A stretch of 64,000 bases of DNA, taken from positions 1-64,000 of the forward strand of contig CAYYMJ010000002.1 of assembly GCA_964472855.1 (NCBI GenBank), written 5' to 3'. Below, one piece after another: positions 55,340 through 64,000 of this stretch; the first letter of the stretch is position 1, and each line of letters starts with the position of its first letter. A program made the position numbers and the translations under genes. Under the pieces are notes generated by a model. That model was not told the origin of the DNA. It saw only the letters and a list, made by a program, of their open reading frames with translations, and made no database searches. Source of the DNA: Tranquillimonas sp964472855. Its GTDB lineage: Bacteria > Pseudomonadota > Alphaproteobacteria > Rhodobacterales > Rhodobacteraceae.

Positions 55340-55889
55340 GATTTCGCCGCTGCTGATCCTGCCGCCGGTCATATTTGCCGGTCTGGCCGCCGCCTTCCTG
55401 TGGGGAATGAACCGCGACGATCCCGATGCCTTGCCCTCGGCCCTGACCGGGCGGCTGGCGCCGGACGTGGCCCTGACCGCGCTTGGGTCGTTGCCGGCGT
55501 TCGACCGGGCCGATCTGGCGGAAGGCGGCGTCAAGCTGGTCAATTACTGGGCCAGTTGGTGCGCACCCTGCCGGGTGGAACATGCCAATCTGCGATTGCT
55601 GGCCGATGAAGGGGTGCCGATCTATGGCATCAACTACAAGGACGACCCGGCCAAGGCGCTGGCCTTTCTGGCCGAACTGGGAAATCCGTTCGTCGCCGTC
55701 GCGGCCGACCCCAGCGGGCGCACCGCCATCGACTGGGGCCTTTACGGCGTGCCGGAAACCTTTGTTCTGGATGGCGAGGGCACGATCATCTTGCGGTTCG
55801 CCGGGCCGATCACCCAGCGCACGCTGGCCAGCACCATCCGCCCGGCGCTGGCCGCGGCCTCAGCCCATGCCGCTGACGAAAGCCAGTAA
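55332..55889 (+). CDS. ccmG: Thiol:disulfide interchange protein CcmG/DsbE
   Basis: A 185-residue membrane-anchored thioredoxin. An N-terminal helix (SPLLILPPVIFAGLAAAFLWGM) anchors it, and the active site reads NYWASWCAPCRVEHANL. The conserved GVPETFVLDGEG holds the cis-proline region. It keeps apocytochrome c cysteines reduced for haem attachment. The start at 55332 overlaps ccmD by eight bases. ccmE, ccmF and ccmH are not in the window. Confidence 0.93.
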   Translation: MPRISPLLILPPVIFAGLAAAFLWGMNRDDPDALPSALTGRLAPDVALTALGSLPAFDRADLAEGGVKLVNYWASWCAPCRVEHANLRLLADEGVPIYGINYKDDPAKALAFLAELGNPFVAVAADPSGRTAIDWGLYGVPETFVLDGEGTIILRFAGPITQRTLASTIRPALAAASAHAADESQ

Positions 55890-55961
55890 CAGCAGGAACC
55901 CCGCTTCGAGCAGCGGCAGGGTGAACGGCAGGCGCCGGCGGCGCGGCTGATCGTGATCCAT
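55860..55961 (-). CDS. Possible 33-residue membrane peptide
   Basis: The 341 bases between ccmG and acnA contain one weak candidate on the minus strand: a basic start (MDHDQPRRRR) followed by a hydrophobic stretch LPFTLPLLEAGFLLLLAFVSG. It overlaps the 3' end of ccmG by 30 bases. It may be real or a by-product of the reverse strand. Otherwise only a terminator is seen in this region. Confidence 0.2.
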   Translation of the reverse strand: MDHDQPRRRRLPFTLPLLEAGFLLLLAFVSGMG

Positions 55962-56177
55962 CGGGCCCCCCAAGGTCCATTTGCCGCGACAATGCCATGT
56001 TTTTGCCGAAAAGCGAGGAAACTGACCGTTTCCGTTGCCGCGCCACCGCGTCGGGCACCGGCGTGCCATGGGCGGCTTGGGGCGCGAGACGTTACAGGCA
56101 CGATTTCGCTCCGCGCCGACCCGGCGTCATGGGCCGGGCAGGGGGGGCGGCCCGTCTTTGGGGGGGCGTCTTTCCCA

Positions 56178-56206
56178 AAACGGGAAACGGGGCCCGAAGG
56201 CCCCGT
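56178..56206 (-). terminator. Rho-independent terminator of acnA
   Basis: The stem ACGGGGCC/GGCCCCGT (56187-56206) has a TTCG-type loop and is followed on the minus strand by TTTCCCGTTTT. It lies 25 bases beyond the acnA stop. Confidence 0.75.
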
Positions 56207-56230
56207 TTTCGTCGGTTCCAGTGGCCGGGC

Positions 56231-58726
<2,496 letters not shown>

Positions 58727-58826
58727 NNNNNNNNNNNNNNNNNNNNNNNNNNNNNNNNNNNNNNNNNNNNNNNNNNNNNNNNNNNNNNNNNNNNNNNNNN
58801 NNNNNNNNNNNNNNNNNNNNNNNNNN
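58727..58826. other. Assembly gap (100 N) over the acnA 5' end
   Basis: Exactly 100 N. About 60 aconitase codons plus start and ribosome-binding site should lie here, so the real gap is likely nearer 200 bases. Confidence 0.97.
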
Positions 58827-58837
58827 GCTCTGTATAC

Positions 58838-58851
58838 CATTGTGCACAATG
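58838..58851. promoter_or_regulatory. 14-base palindrome CATTGTGCACAATG upstream of acnA
   Basis: A perfect inverted repeat just outside the acnA gap, between acnA and the divergent DUF1223 gene. Its GTGCAC core resembles GntR-type operators, and a TATACAGAGC stretch follows it on the minus strand, as a -10 region for acnA might. Confidence 0.4.
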
Positions 58852-58969
58852 AAGTCGACCCTGCGCGGAACACGAGCCTCTGAACAGTTATCACAGGATG
58901 GTCGAGCATCCTTGATTGGCTTGCAATGCCTGTGTGTCGTAGGTCACTGTCGCCGAGGAGGGGGAATTG

Positions 58970-59659
58970 ATGCGTCTGATTGCCGGACTATGCCTTGCGG
59001 CGATAACCAGCGCCGGGACCGCCTTCGCCGGGGATCATCCCGTCGTTCTGGAGCTGTTTACCTCGCAGGGCTGTTCGTCATGCCCGCCGGCGGATGCGCT
59101 GCTTGAGCAACTGGCGACCCGCGACGACGTGATCGCCCTGGCGCTGCATGTCGATTACTGGGACTACCTCGGCTGGACCGACGATTTCGGCAGCCCGGCC
59201 CATGCGCAGCGCCAGCGCGGCTATGCCCGCGCGGCCGGCGAGAACATGATCTATACCCCGCAGATGATCGTGGCCGGGCAGGATCACGTGATCGGTTACC
59301 GGCCGGGGCAGGTGTCGGACCTGCTGCGCAAGCACGCCGCCATGCCCGACGCGCTTGCGCTGGAGGTGACGCACAGCGGTGGCAGGCTGCATATCCGGGC
59401 CGACGGCGCGCTGCCGGGCGATGTTCAGGTGCAACTGGTCGGGTATGCCGCGCGCAAGGTGGTGGATGTGCGGCGCGGCGAAAACGCGGGCAAGCGGTTG
59501 AGTTACGTCAATGTCGTCGAAAGCTGGGAAACCTTGCGCGACTGGGACGGATCGGCGCCGCTGGACATGCGGGTCAGCGCGCCGCAATCGGATCATGCGG
59601 TCGTCATCATACAGCAAGGCGGCTATGGCCCGATCCTGGCGGCGGCGCGGGCCGACTGA
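58970..59659 (+). CDS. DUF1223 secreted thioredoxin-like protein
   Basis: A 229-residue exported protein of the DUF1223 (PF06764) family. A signal peptide (MRLIAGLCLAAITSAGTAFA) precedes VVLELFTSQGCSSCPPADALLEQLA, the family's thioredoxin-like CxxC. HVDYWDYLGWTDDFGSPAHAQRQRGYA and YTPQMIVAGQ follow, also diagnostic. The function is unknown; a periplasmic redox role is likely. GAGGAGGGGG lies just upstream, favouring the ATG at 58970 over the TTG one codon earlier. It is divergent from acnA. Confidence 0.88.
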   Translation: MRLIAGLCLAAITSAGTAFAGDHPVVLELFTSQGCSSCPPADALLEQLATRDDVIALALHVDYWDYLGWTDDFGSPAHAQRQRGYARAAGENMIYTPQMIVAGQDHVIGYRPGQVSDLLRKHAAMPDALALEVTHSGGRLHIRADGALPGDVQVQLVGYAARKVVDVRRGENAGKRLSYVNVVESWETLRDWDGSAPLDMRVSAPQSDHAVVIIQQGGYGPILAAARAD

Positions 59660-59676
59660 CGCGTCTGGCGTAGCTC

Positions 59677-59753
59677 GATCAGCCGACGCGGCCTGAAATC
59701 CTGGATATCAGCGCGGCAGGCGACGCCCGCCGGATCAGGCGGACCGCGAGACC
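59677..59753. repeat. Dispersed palindromic repeat, copy 3
   Basis: GATCAGCCGACGCGGCCTGA, then AATCCTGGATATCAGCGCG, matches the family core; a second GATCAGGC stretch follows. It lies between the convergent DUF1223 and acyltransferase genes. Confidence 0.6.
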
Positions 59754-59772
59754 CGGTCGTGACCACGCCGAC

Positions 59773-59791
59773 GATTTTTCGTCGAAAAATC
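59773..59791. repeat. 19-base palindrome, copy 2
   Basis: Identical to the element at 6094-6112 (GATTTTTCGTCGAAAAATC). It overlaps the stop codon of the acyltransferase gene. Confidence 0.8.
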
Positions 59792-60680
59792 AGGCCCCGC
59801 GGGCCGGCGGTCCGGCTTTCCAGCGCCGGTGGATCCAGAACCACTGGCCCATGTTCTCGCGCACCATGCGTTCCAGCGAATCGTTCAGCGCCTGGGTCAT
59901 CGCGACCGGGTCGCCACGGGGCACCGGATTGTCGATGACAATATCGAAACTCAGCCCGTCGTCGCGCCGCCGGCCATAGATGGGAAAGACGTCAGCGTTG
60001 TATTTGACCGCCCATTCGGCCGTGGACGTCGCGGTATAGGCGGTCTTGCCGAAAAACTGCAGCGGCGCCCCGCTGCCGGCATGCACATCGATGAGGATAC
60101 CGATCATGCCCTTGTTCTTCAGGTGGCGCACATAATCGGCCAGCCCCTTGCGGGTGGCGGGATAGACCGGGCTGGCGATGGCCGAGATGCGTTCGACATA
60201 CCAGGTGTTGAAGGGGCCGATTTCCATCTCGCGGTAAAGCGCGGCCAACGGATAGCCCCCCGCCTGCAGCGCGCCGCGGGGGGCGTCGTAATTGCCGAAA
60301 TGCCCGGTCACCAGGATCACCGGGCGCCCGGCGGCACGCGCGGCGCGAAAAGCGTCGGCGCCCGGACCCGTCAGGGGCGTGTCCTTGATGCGGGCCACGA
60401 ACTGGCGCCCCGAGAAGATCTCGATCAGCGTGCGGCCCCAGTTGTCGGGCACCGCGCGGCAGAGACGGTCGACCTCGGCCGCCGGCAGCTCGGGGCAGAC
60501 CATTCGCAGGTTGTTGCGGATGCGCCGGTCCCATTTCAGCAGCGGTGCCAGCAGCCGCGACATGATCCAGCCCATGGCCGGCACGCGCCAGCGATAGGGC
60601 AGGGCCAGCATCGCGCCCAGAAAGGCACGGATGGCGGCATGGGTCAGCCAGTCACGGAAACGGAATCGCGGGGTGGCCAT
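59790..60680 (-). CDS. Lysophospholipid/lipid A acyltransferase family protein
   Basis: A 296-residue LpxL/HtrB-type acyltransferase, anchored to the inner membrane by an N-terminal hydrophobic segment (AIRAFLGAMLALPYRW). The catalytic HX4D motif is HFGNYD in ILVTGHFGNYDAPRGAL, followed by ALYREMEIGPFNTWY and GMIGILIDVHAGSGAPLQFFGK. It transfers a secondary fatty acyl chain to Kdo-lipid A or a related lipid. It closely fits family length, and appears monocistronic between a repeat cluster and a gap region. Confidence 0.88.
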   Translation of the reverse strand: MATPRFRFRDWLTHAAIRAFLGAMLALPYRWRVPAMGWIMSRLLAPLLKWDRRIRNNLRMVCPELPAAEVDRLCRAVPDNWGRTLIEIFSGRQFVARIKDTPLTGPGADAFRAARAAGRPVILVTGHFGNYDAPRGALQAGGYPLAALYREMEIGPFNTWYVERISAIASPVYPATRKGLADYVRHLKNKGMIGILIDVHAGSGAPLQFFGKTAYTATSTAEWAVKYNADVFPIYGRRRDDGLSFDIVIDNPVPRGDPVAMTQALNDSLERMVRENMGQWFWIHRRWKAGPPARGA

Positions 60681-60887
60681 GGGCGTCCTTGTTTGTGGTC
60701 GGTCCCGCTTACGGGCCCGCCGCCGGCATCACAAGACAGATCGGCCCCCAGCGGCCGCGCTGTGGCCCGCGCCGCTTGGTGTTCGACCTGATCCGCGGGG
60801 CATCACCGGACGCGCCGAAGCCGATGATGTCGGGCGGCGTCGGGTGAACCGTGCTGGACGCGAACCGCCCTAATAGTCGCTGGACGC

Positions 60888-60987
60888 NNNNNNNNNNNNN
60901 NNNNNNNNNNNNNNNNNNNNNNNNNNNNNNNNNNNNNNNNNNNNNNNNNNNNNNNNNNNNNNNNNNNNNNNNNNNNNNNNNNNNNNN
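60888..60987. other. Assembly gap (100 N) with identical flanks, probably artificial
   Basis: The 35 bases immediately left of the N run (60853-60887) are identical to the 35 immediately right (60988-61022), starting GCTGGACGCGAACCGCC. The adjacent contigs therefore overlap. The neighbouring 60681-60852 holds no gene. Confidence 0.9.
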
Positions 60988-61004
60988 GCTGGACGCGAAC
61001 CGCC

Positions 61005-61538
61005 CTAATAGTCGCTGGACGCTCCGGTTTCGATCGCCGCGGCCAGCGCCGTCGCGGGCCAGGTGCCCGCCCCGCCGCGGGCCCGGATCTGCACCAGTTG
61101 CGCGCGCGCCGCCTTGACATCGCCCAGCACCACCAGTCCCTGCCCCATGTAGGACCGGGTCAGCAGGTTGTCGGGGTTCTGCAGCAGGGCCGCGCTGTAA
61201 TAGGTCATGGCCGCGCTCATGCGGCCCTGTTTGCGGGCGATGAAGCCGCGATAGGTCAGCACCCGGTCGCTGTCGCCCTCGCCCATGCGCGCGAGCACGG
61301 CCAGCGCATCGTCAAGCCGCCCGGCATAGGCCATCTCGCGCACCGCGCGATAACTGGCGTCGTCGTCAAGCATTTCCTCGGTGATCAGCACGCAAAGCTG
61401 CAGTTCTTCGTCCCAGAGATACCCCTCGAGGCACAGGTCCGTGGTCTCGGTCGGCGTCGGCGGTTCGGAGCTGTCCGAGCCGGCGCCAAGGGCGATGGTC
61501 GGCGCGATCAGGGCGGCGGCGAGGGTCAGGCGCAACAT
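61005..61538 (-). CDS. Secreted tetratricopeptide-repeat protein
   Basis: A 177-residue exported protein. A signal peptide (MLRLTLAAALIAPTIALGAG) is followed by an acidic cysteine-containing segment (DLCLEGYLWDEELQLCVL) and then TPR helices: VREMAYAGRLDDALAVLARM, RVLTYRGFIARKQGRMSAAMTYYSAALLQNPDNLLTRSYMGQGLVVLGD. TPRs usually mediate protein contacts. The two cysteines could form a disulfide. AAGGAGCC lies before the ATG at 61538; a frame extending upstream is not protein-like. The stop is followed by the duplicated contig ends. Confidence 0.78.
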   Translation of the reverse strand: MLRLTLAAALIAPTIALGAGSDSSEPPTPTETTDLCLEGYLWDEELQLCVLITEEMLDDDASYRAVREMAYAGRLDDALAVLARMGEGDSDRVLTYRGFIARKQGRMSAAMTYYSAALLQNPDNLLTRSYMGQGLVVLGDVKAARAQLVQIRARGGAGTWPATALAAAIETGASSDY

Positions 61539-61612
61539 CGGCAGGCTCCTTGTTTCGTTCAAGGGCAGCCTAGCGGGCCGCACCGCCGGTGTCAGGCATA
61601 ATCCCGCGACTG

Positions 61613-62926
61613 TCAGCCGTTGTCGGCGCCGAACACCCGCGCGAAGATCGTGTCGACATGCCTGGTGTGATAGCCAAGGTCGAACTTGTCCTCGATCTCG
61701 GCGGCGGACAGGGCGGCGGTGACGTCGGGGTCGGCCATTAGCTCGGCCATGAAATCGGCGCCTTGTTCCCACACCTTCATGGCGTTGCGCTGCACCATGG
61801 CATAGGCATCTTCGCGGCTGACGCCTTCCTGGGTCAGCGCCAGCAGCACCCGCTGGGAATGCACCAGCCCCCGGTGCCGGTTGAGATTGGCCAGCATGTT
61901 GTCGGGATAGATCAGCAGCTTGTCGATGACGCCGGTCAGCCGCGACAGGGCGAAATCCAGCGTGATGGTCGCGTCGGGCCCGATCATGCGTTCGACCGAG
62001 GAATGCGAGATGTCGCGTTCGTGCCACAGGGCCACGTTCTCCAGGGCCGGCACCACGGCCGAGCGCACCATGCGCGCCAGCCCGGTCAGGTTTTCGGTCA
62101 GCACCGGGTTGCGCTTGTGCGGCATCGCGGACGAGCCCTTCTGGCCCTTCGCGAAAAACTCTTCGGCTTCCAGAACCTCGGTGCGCTGCATGTGGCGGAT
62201 CTCGGTGGCGATATTCTCGATCGAACTGGCAATCACGCCCAGCGTGGCAAAATAGGCCGCGTGGCGGTCGCGCGGGATCACCTGGGTCGAGATTGGCTCG
62301 GGCACCAGCCCCATCTTGGCGCAGACATAGTCCTCGACGCCGGGATCAATGTTGGCAAAGGTGCCGACCGCGCCTGACAGCGCCCCGGTCGCAACCTCGT
62401 ATCGCGCCTTGCGCAGGCGGTTGCGGTTGCGGTCCATCTCGGCATGAAAGCGGGCGAAGGTCAGGCCCATGGTCGTGGGCTCGGCATGGATGCCATGGCT
62501 GCGGCCCATGCGCACGGTCATCTTGTGTTCCATCGCCCGGCGGCGCAATGCTGCCAGAAGACCGTCGATATCGGCGAGCAGAATGTCGGTGGCGCGCACC
62601 AGTTGAAGGTTGAAGGTAGTGTCCAGAACGTCGGAAGAGGTCATGCCCTGGTGCACGAACCGGGCATTGTCGGCGCCAACGATTTCGGACAGGTGGGTCA
62701 GAAAGGCGATGACGTCATGTTTGGTCACGCGCTCGATCTCGTCGATGCGGGCCACGTCAAAGGCAACGTCGCGGGCTTTCCAGACGGCGGCGGCGTTGGC
62801 GGCCGGGATCGTGCCCTGGGCGGCCATGGCGTCGCCGGCGTGCGCTTCGATCTCGAACCAGAGGCGGAACTTGGTCTCGGGCGACCATGTCTGCACCATT
62901 TCGGGGCGAGAATAACGCGGGATCAT
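61613..62926 (-). CDS. purB: Adenylosuccinate lyase
   Basis: A 437-residue fumarase/aspartase-superfamily enzyme of purine synthesis that releases fumarate from SAICAR and adenylosuccinate. The signature loop is KGSSAMPHKRNPVLTENL, the substrate-binding region FVHQGMTSSDVLDT, and the catalytic-type histidine is in RMGRSHGIHAEPTTMG. I set the start at 62926 (MIPRYSRPEMVQTWSPE), the standard PurB N-terminus; an upstream frame extension is not conserved. It diverges from the DUF6314 gene with 75 bases between. Confidence 0.95.
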   Translation of the reverse strand: MIPRYSRPEMVQTWSPETKFRLWFEIEAHAGDAMAAQGTIPAANAAAVWKARDVAFDVARIDEIERVTKHDVIAFLTHLSEIVGADNARFVHQGMTSSDVLDTTFNLQLVRATDILLADIDGLLAALRRRAMEHKMTVRMGRSHGIHAEPTTMGLTFARFHAEMDRNRNRLRKARYEVATGALSGAVGTFANIDPGVEDYVCAKMGLVPEPISTQVIPRDRHAAYFATLGVIASSIENIATEIRHMQRTEVLEAEEFFAKGQKGSSAMPHKRNPVLTENLTGLARMVRSAVVPALENVALWHERDISHSSVERMIGPDATITLDFALSRLTGVIDKLLIYPDNMLANLNRHRGLVHSQRVLLALTQEGVSREDAYAMVQRNAMKVWEQGADFMAELMADPDVTAALSAAEIEDKFDLGYHTRHVDTIFARVFGADNG

Positions 62927-63001
62927 CGACGGACCTTTCGGGATTGAAGATTTTTCCGTGGCGGTCTTAGACTTATGGACGGGGCGCCACAAGGGACGGA
63001 C

Positions 63002-63454
63002 ATGACGCAGGCGGGCAGGGCATCTGAGCTTTTGAAGGAACTGACGGGTGACTGGATGATCCGCCGTGCCGTGCAGCATTCCGACGGCAGCCAGACGCGG
63101 GCGCTGGGCTGGACGCAGATCAAACCCGAGCGTGGGCGCTGGCGGTTTCACGAGACCGGCATCCTGATCCTGGCTTCGGGGGCCGAACTGAAATTCGAGC
63201 GCAGTTATCTGTGGTATGACGCCGGCGCCGCCATCGACGTGCATTATGACGACGACCGGCCCTTTCACCGCATCACCGTCGGCGCCCGGGCCCGCGACCG
63301 GCATATCTGCGGATCGGACATCTACAATGTCGCCTATGACTTCGACATGCCCGGCGCCTGGCAAAGCCGCTGGCGGGTCGAGGGGCCGCGCAAGAGCTAT
63401 TACATGGTGTCGCAATACCGCCAGCCGCGGTCGTCGGCGCCGGGCCGGGGCTGA
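63002..63454 (+). CDS. DUF6314 family protein
   Basis: A 150-residue protein of the DUF6314 family. It is recognised from LTGDWMIRRAVQHSDGS, then GRWRFHETGILILASGAELKFERSYLWY, HYDDDRPFH, HICGSDIYNVAYDF and PGAWQSRWRVEGPRKSYYMVSQY, which suggest a small beta-barrel (lipocalin-like) fold. No function is known. Another in-frame ATG at 62975 would add nine residues; the one at 63002 lies in GGACATGACG, closer to the conserved region. The next gene starts 3 bases after its stop with GTG. Confidence 0.78.
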   Translation: MTQAGRASELLKELTGDWMIRRAVQHSDGSQTRALGWTQIKPERGRWRFHETGILILASGAELKFERSYLWYDAGAAIDVHYDDDRPFHRITVGARARDRHICGSDIYNVAYDFDMPGAWQSRWRVEGPRKSYYMVSQYRQPRSSAPGRG

Positions 63455-63456
63455 GC

Positions 63457-63897
63457 GTGTCCGGCCTGCGGTTTCGGCCGCATCATTTCCTGTGTGCGCT
63501 GGGGTTTGCCGGCAAGGGCTATGACGATGGTTTCACGCGCAACATGGCGGCCATTGTCGATGGCCGGTTGCGTGGCGAGGATGGCGATCAGGTCGAAATC
63601 GAGGTGGTCGCTGACGCCGACGGTATCTGCGCGCCCTGTCCGCACCGGCGGGGGACAGGGTGCGACCGGCAGGCGAAGATCGACGCGCTGGACCGCCGGC
63701 ACGCGGCGGCGCTGGGGCTGGCGGCGGGGCAGCGGCTGAGCTGGGGCGCGGCGCAGGACCGGATGGCGGCGCGGGTGGCGCCCGGCGATCTGGTGCGGCT
63801 GTGCGCGGGGTGTCAGTGGCTGGCGCTGGGGTTGTGCACCGCGGCGCTGGCCCGGTTGCGCCAAGGCAGAAACGCCGCCCCCGGGGGCGGCGCCTGA
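63457..63897 (+). CDS. DUF1284 cysteine-rich protein
   Basis: A 146-residue protein with FRPHHFLCALGFAGKGYDDGFTRNM at the N-terminus, the DUF1284 signature. Cysteines in GICAPCPHRRGTGCDRQ and LCAGCQWLALGLC could bind an iron-sulfur cluster or zinc. The function is unknown. The GTG at 63457 is the only start that keeps the N-terminal motif. It is presumably cotranscribed with the DUF6314 gene. Confidence 0.82.
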   Translation: MSGLRFRPHHFLCALGFAGKGYDDGFTRNMAAIVDGRLRGEDGDQVEIEVVADADGICAPCPHRRGTGCDRQAKIDALDRRHAAALGLAAGQRLSWGAAQDRMAARVAPGDLVRLCAGCQWLALGLCTAALARLRQGRNAAPGGGA

Positions 63898-63951
63898 GGT
63901 GTCGCGCTGGCTTGTGCGCGGGTCGGGCGCAGGCGTGTCACGTCAAGCCCC

Positions 63952-64000
63952 GATCACCCGACGCAGTGCGAAATCATCGATTTCAACGCGGTGCAGGTGA
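63952..64000. repeat. Dispersed palindromic repeat, copy 4 (truncated by the window end)
   Basis: GATCACCCGACGCAGTGCGA then AATCATCGATTTCAACGCG, with the perfect inner palindrome GAAATCATCGATTTC-like core. It lies beyond the DUF1284 gene and may continue past the window. Confidence 0.65.

Noticed and set aside
58827..58909. Apparent aconitase N-terminus beyond the gap
   Set aside because: The 27 residues there do not match any aconitase N-terminus; the frame is open by chance in an intergenic region.

Overview
The window is high-GC DNA from an alphaproteobacterium, most likely a member of the Rhodobacteraceae (Rhodobacterales). The support is synteny and family content: serS–yajC–secD–secF–Mth938–ccmABCDG, a yfgM-like gene–bamB–der run, an aconitase next to the ccm cluster, cimA, an Irr-type iron box, and short dispersed intergenic repeats of the kind common in this family. 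It is a draft scaffold with four runs of exactly 100 N. Three hide real sequence: inside an aminotransferase, between an FGGY kinase and a fucose-isomerase-like gene, and over the aconitase N-terminus. At the fourth (60888-60987) the flanks share 35 identical bases, so that gap is probably artificial.

Layout: 0-4.5 kb is a minus-strand operon (YjbR protein, aminotransferase, group II PLP decarboxylase, MttB-family methyltransferase). 4.6-8.5 kb holds cysS, cimA and a squalene/phytoene-synthase-like gene. 8.6-11.1 kb holds an iron(III)-type binding protein, a kinase-fold protein and a 90-residue protein with a duplicated motif. 11.3-29.5 kb is an accessory sugar-catabolism region. 29.7-36 kb holds katG, lipA, a deaminase and an Atm1-type exporter. 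36.1-41.8 kb holds an RND pump with an exceptionally long adaptor. 42-47.1 kb holds a YfgM-like gene, bamB, der, uxuA and a CHMI-family gene. 47.4-55.9 kb holds serS, yajC-secDF, a TauE/SafE permease, a Mth938 protein and ccmABCDG. 56.2-64 kb holds acnA, a DUF1223 protein, a lipid A acyltransferase, a TPR protein, purB, a DUF6314 protein and a DUF1284 protein.

The accessory region encodes every step of the non-phosphorylating L-fucose pathway: aldose dehydrogenase, lactonase, fuconate dehydratase, 2-keto-3-deoxyfuconate dehydrogenase and a FAH-fold hydrolase. It also carries a mutarotase (FucU), a complete carbohydrate ABC importer and a GntR/FCD regulator. Interleaved are an E. coli SgcQ/SgcX-like pair (BtpA-family TIM barrel and M42 peptidase), an FGGY kinase, a fucose-isomerase-like protein and a ribokinase. 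Four copies of one palindromic operator (consensus near ACATGCTAGYATG) sit at the promoters of this region and one overlaps the regulator's own start codon, so the region looks like a single self-regulated regulon. It carries scars: a pseudogene fusing half a sugar isomerase to half a ribokinase, and an orphan coding remnant at its left edge. Its base composition is lower in GC in the lines I counted.

The observations most worth following are the operator-defined regulon with its BtpA and M42 partners, the RND adaptor with 12+12 fourteen-residue repeats and periodic prolines, the kinase-like protein coupled to the duplicated-motif small protein, and the iron-type boxes at katG and at the iron-binding-protein gene.
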